Shown here: positions 24,860 through 32,133 of the stretch, in pieces
Numbering within the stretch: position 1 is the first letter of the stretch
How the letters are laid out: each line of letters opens with the position of its first letter
From: Isosphaeraceae bacterium
GTDB taxonomy: Bacteria > Planctomycetota > Planctomycetia > Isosphaerales > Isosphaeraceae
Assembly: GCA_031291845.1 (NCBI GenBank)
Contig: JARLIH010000368.1
Span: 1 to 41,038 of the forward strand
Length of the DNA: 41,038 nt
Reading direction: 5' to 3'
Program-made: the position numbers and the translations under genes
Notes under the pieces: generated by a model
Databases searched by the model: none
What the model saw: the letters and a program-made list of their open reading frames with translations, nothing else
Told to the model about the DNA's origin: nothing

Positions 24860-27800
24860 ATGAGCCTCGCCCCAACGCACGAGCGGCTCGAGCTGCCGGC
24901 AACGCTCGAGAATCAGCTCCACGAGTTTCGCCGCCGGGTCTGGTCGATCAAGATGACCGAGGCTGCCTGCGCGGCGGTCTTCGGCGTCATCGTCGCGTAC
25001 CTCTTGCTATTCGTGGTCGACCGCGTGTGGGAAACACCGGCCTGGATCCGCGCCGGGCTCTTCGGCGCGGCGGTCGGGGGGTGCGCGGCGGTGCCGCTGG
25101 CACTCCGGCGCTGGGTGTGGGGACACCGGCGGTTGGAGCAGCTTGCGCGGCTCCTCGCCCGCAAGCACCCGCAGGTGGGGGACCAACTGCTCGGGATCAT
25201 CGAGCTGGTGCGCGACGAGTCGGAGCAAGCGCGCTCACGCACGCTTTGCGAAGCCGCCGTACATCAGGTTGCCGAAGACGCCCGCCGGCGCAACTTCCTC
25301 GACGCGGTGCCGAATCCCCGGCACCGGTTGTGGGCCGCACTGGCCGGCGTGCCGTCGCTCGTTGTGCTCGGCTTGCTCATCCTCGTGCCTGCCGCGGCGA
25401 CCAACGCTTGGGCCCGGCTCCTCGCTCCGTGGAAGGCGACTCCGCGATACACCTTCGCCGCGTTCGAGGCGGGAGCCGACGGACTGATCGTCCCCCACGG
25501 CGAACCGTTCGTCTACAAGGCCAGGCTCGCGTCTTCCTCCGCGTGGCGCCCCGGGATTGGCCGCGTTCAGCTCGGCGGACAGCCGGCGGTCGCGGCTCGT
25601 CTGAAGGACGGTGCCTACGCCTTCGAGTTGCCCGCGCAGACCGCACCCGGTTGGCTCGACGTTCACATCGGCGACTTCCGCCAACGGGTTCGCGTCAAGC
25701 CGATGCTCCGGCCCGAGCTGGCCTCCGTCGTGGCTGACGTGTCCCTGCCGTCGTACCTCGGCCTGCCCCAAGCACAGCACAAGGACGTGCGCGGCGGGAA
25801 CATCACCCTTGTCAAGGGAAGCGACGCGCGATTCACGGCGACCGCCACGCGTGACCTGTCCCGGGGCGCCGTCGACGGCAAGGCGCTCGCGCCCGCCGGT
25901 GCCAAGCTCGCGAGCCCGGCCACGCGCATCGACGACTCGCGTAAGCTCGAGTTCCGCTGGGAGGATGCGTTCGGTCTGGCCGGCAAGGAGCCGTTCACGC
26001 TTGCGGTCACCAGCCGCGACGACGAGGCTCCGTCGCTCGTCTGCGAAGACCTGCCGCGCCAAAGGGTCGTGCTCGATACCGAACAGCTCACCTTCAAGGT
26101 GAAGGCTCAAGACGATTTCGGCGTCAAGCGAATCGGCATCGAGTGGCGCGGGGTGGAGAGCCCCGTCGTGAAGTCGCCCGCTCAGGGTGAGCGCGTACTC
26201 GCGGCCGGAGCGAACGACAAGGAAGCCCTCGAGGTCGGCGGGACGTTCTCCGCGCAGTCGCTCGGTATCGAGCCCCAGCCGATCCACCTGCGCGTGTTCG
26301 CCGAGGACTACTTCCCCGGGCGCGGCAAGGTCTACTCGTCAACGTATACCTTATACGTCCTGAACGCCGTGCAGCACGCCATCTGGCTGACCGAGCAGCT
26401 CAGCAAGTGGCACCGGCAGTCACTCGAGGTGCGCGACCGCGAGCTCCAGCTCCACGAGACGAACAAGCAGCTTCGTGCACTCGCCTCCGATGAGCTGGAC
26501 CGTCCCGAAACGCGTCAAAAGATCGAGAAGCAAGCCGCGGCCGAGCAGGCCAACGGACGTCGGCTGACGGGCCTGGTCAGCTCGGGTGAAGAGCTCGTGC
26601 GGCAGGCGATGCGCAACCCCGAGTTCGGCGTGGGCCACCTCGAAAAATGGGCCGAGATGCTCCAGGTCCTCAAGGACATCGCGGGGAACCGCATGCCGAC
26701 GGTCGCCGACCTGCTGAAGCAAGCCGCACAGGCGCCGAGCGTCGCGTCGAACGCGCCGAGCACTCCGACGAAGATGGCCGGCCAGGTCCGAAGCGGCGGC
26801 GGCGGGAAACCGTCCGAGATGAAGAAGGGCGCGAAACCCGGTGCGACGGTGCCGCAGGTCGTGGACCGTGAGTCGTCCCAGCAACCCCCGGAAAAGAACG
26901 CGGACCAGACGCCGGCGAAGAAGAACCCGTCGTCGCCCCGGCTGACGCTTCCGGTCACCACGTTGGCGGGCAAGAGTCAGAACGGCAAACCCCCGGCCCA
27001 GGCGCCGGCGGAACAGAAGGTGGACGAGGCCGTCGTGAAGCAGCAGGACCTGCTCGCCGAGTTCGACAAGATCGCGGAGGAGCTCAACAAGGTCCTCGCC
27101 AACCTCGAGGGGAGCACGCTGGTCAAGCGGCTCAAGGCCGCGTCTCGCGTGCAGTACCAGGTGGCGGGGCGGATCAGCGATGCCGTGGACGACTCGTTCG
27201 GCGTCGCGCCGCACCGAATGAAGTCGGGGCGCGTTCGTGTGCTCGACGAGCTTTCAACCCAGGAGGAGAAGGGAAGCCACGACGTTTCGCTGATCATGGA
27301 CGACATGCAGTCGTACTTCGAGCGCAGGCGTTTCATGCAGTTCAAGACGGTGCTCGAAGAAATGAAAAAGCAGGACGTCATCGGCTCCTTGCGCCAGCTC
27401 GGCGATGACCTCAAGGAGCAGAACGGCGTCTCGATCGCGCAGTGTGAGTTCTGGTCCGACACCCTCGACCGCTGGGCCGAGGACCTCGTCGATCCGGCGA
27501 ACTCGGGCCAGTGCCCGGGGGGGAAGTCGCGGAGCAGCCTGCCCCCCTCGATCGTGCTGGAGGCGCTCCAGATCCTCGAGGCGGAAGTCAACCTGCGCGA
27601 GGAGACCCGCGTCGTACAGCAAGCGCGTGCCGCGCTCGCGTCGAGCGAATATGGGCGAGAAGCGGGCAAGCTGTCGACGACCCAGGAGGGGCTACGCCAG
27701 CGCGTCGAGAAACTCACCCAGCGCATCCGCGAATTGCCCGACGGCGAGAAGGAGTTTGGCAAGGAGATCGCGTTGCTGGAACAGGTCACCGCCGTCATGG

Positions 27801-28129
27801 CCGACGCGAAGCAGATTCTGGCCCGCCCGGAGACCGGTCCGCCGGCGATCGCCGCGGAGACGGAAGCGATCGAGCTGCTGCTCCAGTCGAAGCGCATCAA
27901 CCCGAGCGGAGGTGGCGGCGGTGGTTCCTCGCCGGGCGGCGGCGGCACCGGTTCCACGAACGACTCAGCGCTCGCACTCGTGGGGGGCGGCGTGAACGAC
28001 AAGGAAGTGCGCGAAGACCGAGGCATTTCCCAAGCGACCGGAGAGTCGGGCCCGACCCTGCCCGAAGAATTCCGCGCGGGGCTCGACGAGTACTTCAACC
28101 GGCTCGAGCGCCGGCCGTCAGCGCGTTGA
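24860..28129 (+). CDS. Large membrane-anchored coiled-coil protein (DUF4175-like organisation)
   Basis: The 1089-residue protein starts with two membrane segments (ACAAVFGVIVAYLLLFVVD, about 36-55; IRAGLFGAAVGGCAAVPLAL, about 64-83) and a third at about 160-180 (VPSLVVLGLLILVPAA). Beta-rich, probably periplasmic domains follow to about 500. The rest is mostly helical and charged, with coiled-coil-like stretches (about 500-610, 710-780 and 900-990), a Lys/Pro/Gln-rich linker near 640-720 and a Gly/Ser linker near 1015-1035. The layout resembles the DUF4175-type proteins found behind MoxR/Bat genes; I cannot confirm the family by eye. GAGG stands five bases before the ATG. A role as scaffold or adaptor for the VWA proteins is inference. 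Confidence 0.75.
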   Translation: MSLAPTHERLELPATLENQLHEFRRRVWSIKMTEAACAAVFGVIVAYLLLFVVDRVWETPAWIRAGLFGAAVGGCAAVPLALRRWVWGHRRLEQLARLLARKHPQVGDQLLGIIELVRDESEQARSRTLCEAAVHQVAEDARRRNFLDAVPNPRHRLWAALAGVPSLVVLGLLILVPAAATNAWARLLAPWKATPRYTFAAFEAGADGLIVPHGEPFVYKARLASSSAWRPGIGRVQLGGQPAVAARLKDGAYAFELPAQTAPGWLDVHIGDFRQRVRVKPMLRPELASVVADVSLPSYLGLPQAQHKDVRGGNITLVKGSDARFTATATRDLSRGAVDGKALAPAGAKLASPATRIDDSRKLEFRWEDAFGLAGKEPFTLAVTSRDDEAPSLVCEDLPRQRVVLDTEQLTFKVKAQDDFGVKRIGIEWRGVESPVVKSPAQGERVLAAGANDKEALEVGGTFSAQSLGIEPQPIHLRVFAEDYFPGRGKVYSSTYTLYVLNAVQHAIWLTEQLSKWHRQSLEVRDRELQLHETNKQLRALASDELDRPETRQKIEKQAAAEQANGRRLTGLVSSGEELVRQAMRNPEFGVGHLEKWAEMLQVLKDIAGNRMPTVADLLKQAAQAPSVASNAPSTPTKMAGQVRSGGGGKPSEMKKGAKPGATVPQVVDRESSQQPPEKNADQTPAKKNPSSPRLTLPVTTLAGKSQNGKPPAQAPAEQKVDEAVVKQQDLLAEFDKIAEELNKVLANLEGSTLVKRLKAASRVQYQVAGRISDAVDDSFGVAPHRMKSGRVRVLDELSTQEEKGSHDVSLIMDDMQSYFERRRFMQFKTVLEEMKKQDVIGSLRQLGDDLKEQNGVSIAQCEFWSDTLDRWAEDLVDPANSGQCPGGKSRSSLPPSIVLEALQILEAEVNLREETRVVQQARAALASSEYGREAGKLSTTQEGLRQRVEKLTQRIRELPDGEKEFGKEIALLEQVTAVMADAKQILARPETGPPAIAAETEAIELLLQSKRINPSGGGGGGSSPGGGGTGSTNDSALALVGGGVNDKEVREDRGISQATGESGPTLPEEFRAGLDEYFNRLERRPSAR

Positions 28130-28170
28130 GATTCGGCCAACCGGCAATCCGAAGTGAGGGTGAGCCAAGT

Positions 28171-29049
28171 ATGTTCCGTCCCGTTCAACCCCTGCGGGCG
28201 ATCGCCGTTTCGTGCGTGCTCTCAGCGCTCGCAACGGCCCGCGCGCAGGATCGAGACCCTGGGCCTGCCCGGAAGCCGGCTCATCGGCCGGGCAGGCTGC
28301 CGGTGCTCGATGCGGAACCTCTCCGAAATCAGCTCGTGGCGCCGGCCCCGGTCGCCGTCGGGCTGCACGTCACTCCGGGTCGCGACGAATTCGTCGCGGC
28401 GATGGCGCCCCATTGGACGCGGAAATTTCGGCCGTCGCTTCGGCTCGAGTACCAGTTCGCGCGGCGGCTTTTCGCCTTGAACCCCGCACAGCGGCGCGAC
28501 CTCGCCCTCGCTGGGGAGCGGGCGCTCGTCACCGTCGCACGGGAATACGCAGCCACCCAGCTCAAACGGCGCGGGGCGCGCGGGCCGGGAGAATACCCTT
28601 ATCCGCAGCCGCGCAGAGCCATCCAGGATGCCCTGGCGCAGGCGCTGAGCCAATGGCTCTCTTCTGAGGATTCGGCACGGTATCGAGACGAGCTGGGCGC
28701 GCGCGAGGAGTACCTCAAACGGACGGCCGCCCGCAACATGATCGCTCAGCTCGAGGCAGACCTGAAACTCTCCGCTGGCCAGTGCGCCCAGGTCGACGTT
28801 GCCTTGCTCAGCCATTGGGACGATCGATGGTGCGACTCCCCGGAACCACTGCAGCACCTGGATCAACAATTCCCGCAGCTTCCCGATGATTTGGTCGTCC
28901 CCTACTTGAGCGAGGCACAGGTCTTCTTCTGGCGCGAGGAATACCGAAACCGCCGGTTCATCCATGTCGAGATCATGGAGGACCGAGAACCGGAGGACGC
29001 CGAGGAAGACGACGACCTCGCCGCAGCGAGGCGTGCCGTCGCCGAATAA
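28171..29049 (+). CDS. Secreted helical protein with LTxxQ-like motifs, paralogue 1
   Basis: The 292-residue product has a signal peptide (AIAVSCVLSALATARAQ). No enzyme signature is visible. It carries three LTxxQ-like motifs, LNPAQRRDL near 103, LSSEDSARYRDEL near 164 and LSAGQCAQV near 200, at the same spacing as in the next two genes, with which it also shares AGERAL and HWDDRW-type words. LTxxQ motifs mark Spy/CpxP-like periplasmic proteins; I infer only that similarity. The C-terminus is very acidic (EDREPEDAEEDDD). GAGGGTGAG lies just before ATG 28171, which is why I reject the longer open frame starting inside the previous gene. This is the least conserved of the three copies at its middle motif (ED in place of EQ). 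Confidence 0.75.
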   Translation: MFRPVQPLRAIAVSCVLSALATARAQDRDPGPARKPAHRPGRLPVLDAEPLRNQLVAPAPVAVGLHVTPGRDEFVAAMAPHWTRKFRPSLRLEYQFARRLFALNPAQRRDLALAGERALVTVAREYAATQLKRRGARGPGEYPYPQPRRAIQDALAQALSQWLSSEDSARYRDELGAREEYLKRTAARNMIAQLEADLKLSAGQCAQVDVALLSHWDDRWCDSPEPLQHLDQQFPQLPDDLVVPYLSEAQVFFWREEYRNRRFIHVEIMEDREPEDAEEDDDLAAARRAVAE

Positions 29050-29115
29050 CCGCCATGCCGCCCCCGCCGGCGGCCAGGTCGATCAGGTCACAGAAGTCGC
29101 CCGGAGGGCACGGTC

Positions 29116-30024
29116 GTGATGCGAATCTCCACTCCCTTGGCAATCTGTAGCGCGGCCTGCGCGGTCGTCGCGTCCACGGTCGTCAGCGCACAGGTGACGA
29201 AGACCGAAGTCCGGACAAAAACCACCACAGAGGAGCCCAACCCGAAACGACCTGCGGCCGTCCGAGAGGCAGTGAAAACGGAGGCGGTTCTCCGGCAACA
29301 GATGGTGCCGGCGATTGGCTTGCGTCAAGGCGCGATGAACAAGGCCGCGCTGGCCCAGCAAGTCACCCAGCAGCTCCGACCGTTCCTGCGTGTGGAATAT
29401 CACTTCATTCGCAAAGTGTGCGAACCCTCGCCCGAACAGCGCGGGCAAATCGCCCGCGCCGGCGAGCGGGCCCTCCGGGAGACGGCGGCTCAATACCCTA
29501 ACGGCAACCTCAACGCCGCCCAGGTTATCGTGATGGGCCGAAACGGCATGGCGACCCAGAGCTTCAATGATCCGATCAAGCCCATACGGGACGGCCTCGC
29601 CAAGGCCGTGGAGCAGTTCCTGACTCCGGAACAAGCCGCACGCTACAAGGACGAGGTGAAGCGCAAGAACGAGCACTGGAAACAAGTTGCCGTTCGAACG
29701 ATCGTCACGCGTCTCGACCAGGACCTGCTGCTGACTGCAGATCAGCGCGCCGCCATCGGTGATTCGCTACGGGACCACTGGAACGAGACCTGGGCGTCGT
29801 CCGTCACGGCGCTTGTGAATATCGAGCACTACTTTCCGCCGATTCCCGACGAGCACATCATGCCCTCGCTGGATGCAGCGCAGAAGGACATCTGGCAAGC
29901 GTTGCAGGTGAACCGCAGGCTCGTGCGCTTCGGCATCGGCGCCAACCGCCTGGACGACGGGCCCGAGGACCAGGAGCTCACCGAAGCCCGTCAGGCCGAG
30001 GACAAGGCCGGGTCAAAGGAATAG
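29116..30024 (+). CDS. Secreted helical protein with LTxxQ-like motifs, paralogue 2
   Basis: The 302-residue product has a signal peptide (AICSAACAVVASTVVSAQ) and the same three-motif layout: PSPEQRGQI near 104, LTPEQAARYKDEV near 168 and LTADQRAAI near 205. It matches paralogue 1 across AGERAL, PIRDGLAKA (AIQDALAQA in 1) and HWNETW (HWDDRW in 1). The protein is predicted mainly helical and charged, with no catalytic motif. GGAGG at 29103-29107 is eight bases from the GTG at 29116 and eleven from the ATG at 29119; either could be used, and the product differs by one Met. It probably shares a transcript with its neighbours (gaps of 66 and 52 bp). Its function is unknown; a Spy/CpxP-like sensor or chaperone is a hypothesis. 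Confidence 0.75.
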   Translation: MMRISTPLAICSAACAVVASTVVSAQVTKTEVRTKTTTEEPNPKRPAAVREAVKTEAVLRQQMVPAIGLRQGAMNKAALAQQVTQQLRPFLRVEYHFIRKVCEPSPEQRGQIARAGERALRETAAQYPNGNLNAAQVIVMGRNGMATQSFNDPIKPIRDGLAKAVEQFLTPEQAARYKDEVKRKNEHWKQVAVRTIVTRLDQDLLLTADQRAAIGDSLRDHWNETWASSVTALVNIEHYFPPIPDEHIMPSLDAAQKDIWQALQVNRRLVRFGIGANRLDDGPEDQELTEARQAEDKAGSKE

Positions 30025-30076
30025 GCTGCAACGTGATCCGCACGAATCATTCCCTCTTGCGAAATCGGTCAGCGCC

Positions 30077-30973
30077 ATGAATCGCACGTGGAATCGTCTG
30101 CTTGCTTCTCTGTTCGCAGCCGTCCTCGCCACCAGTGCCACAGCGCGCGGACAGGCCGTGGACGACGAGGACGAACCCGATCAACCCGTCCAGCAGTTGA
30201 ATGGCTTTGTTCTCAACGACGCAACCTTCGGACAATTGGCCTTCGGCGTCCAGGACTTGGGCAGCGTCCGAGCGCGAATGGACTCCTATTTGACGCTCAA
30301 GGTCGAGGATGTCGACCGGGCCTGCGCACTGACGGCGGGCCAGAAACAGAAACTGAAGTTGGCCGGGCGCGGCGACATCAAGCGGACGTGGGACCGAGTC
30401 GAAGAGAAGAAGCGAAAGTACGTCAATATGACACACGACCAAAACAAGCTCAATGAGATCGCGCAAGACCTTCAGTCACTGCGCGTCGTCCTGAACGGAG
30501 ATCCGTTTGTCGACGGGACGTTCTTTTCCAAAGCGCTCAAGTCCACGCTCACCGACGAGCAGATCGCCCGCTACGACAAATCGGTGATGGACAAGAAGGC
30601 TTACCGGTACCGCGCCAAGGTCGACCTCGTAGTCGCCACGCTGGACCAGACCGCGGGATTCACCGCGAAGCAGCGCGAGCAACTCCTGGACCTGATCCTC
30701 CATGAAACGAAGCCTCCTAAGCAGTTCGGCCCGTACGACTACCAGGTGGTGATGATCCAGTTGTCCAAGATCGCTGAAGACAAGCTCAAACCGATTTTCG
30801 ACGACATCCAGTGGGCCATGCTGCGCCGGCGGTTCGATCAAAGCAGGGCGATGGAAGCGATTCTCATCAAGAATAACGTGCTGCCCGGACCCGAGGATGC
30901 CGCCGTGCTGCCGGCGCAGCCGGCCCCACGCGCGGATCCACCAGCCGTGCGCAGGACGTTTGATGGGAAGTGA
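30077..30973 (+). CDS. Secreted helical protein with LTxxQ-like motifs, paralogue 3
   Basis: The 298-residue product has a signal peptide (LLASLFAAVLATSATARG). It is the most diverged copy but keeps the three motifs: LTAGQKQKL near 84, LTDEQIARYDKSV near 157 and FTAKQREQL near 194, the last two 37 residues apart as in paralogue 2. It lacks the HW-x-x-x-W segment of the other two and has a Pro/Ala-rich tail (LPAQPAPRADPP). No enzyme motif is seen. The ribosome-binding site is weak. Retention of the motif spacing despite low identity suggests that the LTxxQ scaffold is what matters. Confidence 0.72.
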   Translation: MNRTWNRLLASLFAAVLATSATARGQAVDDEDEPDQPVQQLNGFVLNDATFGQLAFGVQDLGSVRARMDSYLTLKVEDVDRACALTAGQKQKLKLAGRGDIKRTWDRVEEKKRKYVNMTHDQNKLNEIAQDLQSLRVVLNGDPFVDGTFFSKALKSTLTDEQIARYDKSVMDKKAYRYRAKVDLVVATLDQTAGFTAKQREQLLDLILHETKPPKQFGPYDYQVVMIQLSKIAEDKLKPIFDDIQWAMLRRRFDQSRAMEAILIKNNVLPGPEDAAVLPAQPAPRADPPAVRRTFDGK

Positions 30974-31044
30974 CGTGATGAAACACTCGCTACAGGCGCC
31001 CACGCCACACGTGCGCCGCCCGATTGAGGTCTGAGAGGATCGAC

Positions 31045-32121
31045 ATGAACCCCAGCAACTGGATCTGGATCCGAAAGGATCGCTCAGTGACTCTCGGTCG
31101 CCTCGTCGCGACGTGTGTCGTGGTTCTGCTGGCCGTTGCGGGAAGGGCAACCGCTCAGCTCCCGGTGGAGCGCCACGGCGACATCGTCCCGCGCGATGTC
31201 CGCGAAATGTACGATCGTGGCTTGCAGTACCTCGCCACGACTCAGACCACGAACGGCGATTGGACCGACGGCCAGCAGGGGCCAGGCTGCACCGGACTGG
31301 CGCTCATGGTCTTCCTGGCGTCCGGGGAGGATCCCAACTACGGCCTTTACAGCAACCAGGTGCGGCGGGCGATCCGAAGCATCATCTCGGCCCAGAGCGC
31401 CGAGACGGGGATACTCGGGACGAGCATGTACCACCACGGCTTCGCCACCCTTGCCCTGGCCGAAGCCTACGGCGCCGTGGATGAACGGAACCTTTGGCCC
31501 GACAACAAAGGTCCGCGCACCATCGGGCAGGCCCTGGAACTTGCGGCGAGGGCCGCGGTCACTTCCCAAAAGAAGAACCCGAACAGCGCCTGGCGCTACT
31601 CCCCCGACGCGAGCGATGCCGACACCTCCGTCAGCGGCTCGGTTCTGGTCGGCCTGCTCGCAGCCCGCAACGCGGGGATCGAGATCCCCGACGAGGCCAT
31701 CGACAAGGCGATCGGCTATTACCGTTCGATGACCTCCAGCAATGGCTCCGTCGCCTATTCCGGTGGCATGGGAGGCTTCGGCGAGTCGGCCGCCCGCTCC
31801 TCGATCGCGACCCTCGTCTATGCCCTCGCCCGGCGCAAGGACCTGAAGGAGTACAAGGCCGCGCTCGGCCATATCTCCGAACAGCTCGAGCAGCCGACGA
31901 ATGCCTACCCCGAATACACGCGCTATTACCAGGCCCAGGCGCTCTTCCAGGGGGACGTGGCGGCGTGGGAGAAGTGGAACAAACTGCTCGTCCGCCAGCT
32001 CAAGCAAGCCCAGCGCCCCGACGGGAGCATCCCGGGTCAGTTCGGCGCGTCGCTCGGCACCTCGATGTCACTGCTCGCCCTGGCACTCAACTACCGGTTC
32101 CTCCCCATCTACGAACGATAA
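31045..32121 (+). CDS. Secreted prenyltransferase/squalene-cyclase-fold (alpha/alpha toroid) protein
   Basis: The 358-residue protein has an N-terminal export signal (LGRLVATCVVVLLAVAG, ending near ATAQ). The rest is built of helical hairpin repeats with the toroid signature: GLQYLATTQTTNGDW, GTSMYHHGFATLALAEAYG, SVLVGLLAARNAG followed by AIGYYRSM and NGSVAYSGG, and SSIATLVYALAR. This is the prenyltransferase/squalene-oxidase repeat fold also used by complement-like proteins. I see no DxDD or similar acidic motif, so it is probably not a terpene cyclase; a binding role is more likely. GAGAGG six bases before ATG 31045 decides the start over the in-frame TTG at 31024. It lies 12 bp before the thioredoxin fusion gene and should be co-translated with it. 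Confidence 0.8.
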   Translation: MNPSNWIWIRKDRSVTLGRLVATCVVVLLAVAGRATAQLPVERHGDIVPRDVREMYDRGLQYLATTQTTNGDWTDGQQGPGCTGLALMVFLASGEDPNYGLYSNQVRRAIRSIISAQSAETGILGTSMYHHGFATLALAEAYGAVDERNLWPDNKGPRTIGQALELAARAAVTSQKKNPNSAWRYSPDASDADTSVSGSVLVGLLAARNAGIEIPDEAIDKAIGYYRSMTSSNGSVAYSGGMGGFGESAARSSIATLVYALARRKDLKEYKAALGHISEQLEQPTNAYPEYTRYYQAQALFQGDVAAWEKWNKLLVRQLKQAQRPDGSIPGQFGASLGTSMSLLALALNYRFLPIYER

Positions 32122-32133
32122 CGCGGAGGCTTT

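Noticed and set aside
27511..28170. Upstream extension of the first LTxxQ paralogue into the previous gene
   Set aside because: It would overlap the coiled-coil gene by more than 600 bp and bury a signal peptide; a strong ribosome-binding site precedes ATG 28171.
30978..31034. 18-codon mini-ORF between paralogue 3 and the toroid gene
   Set aside because: It has only a weak ribosome-binding site and no leader-peptide features such as a run of one codon or a following attenuator.
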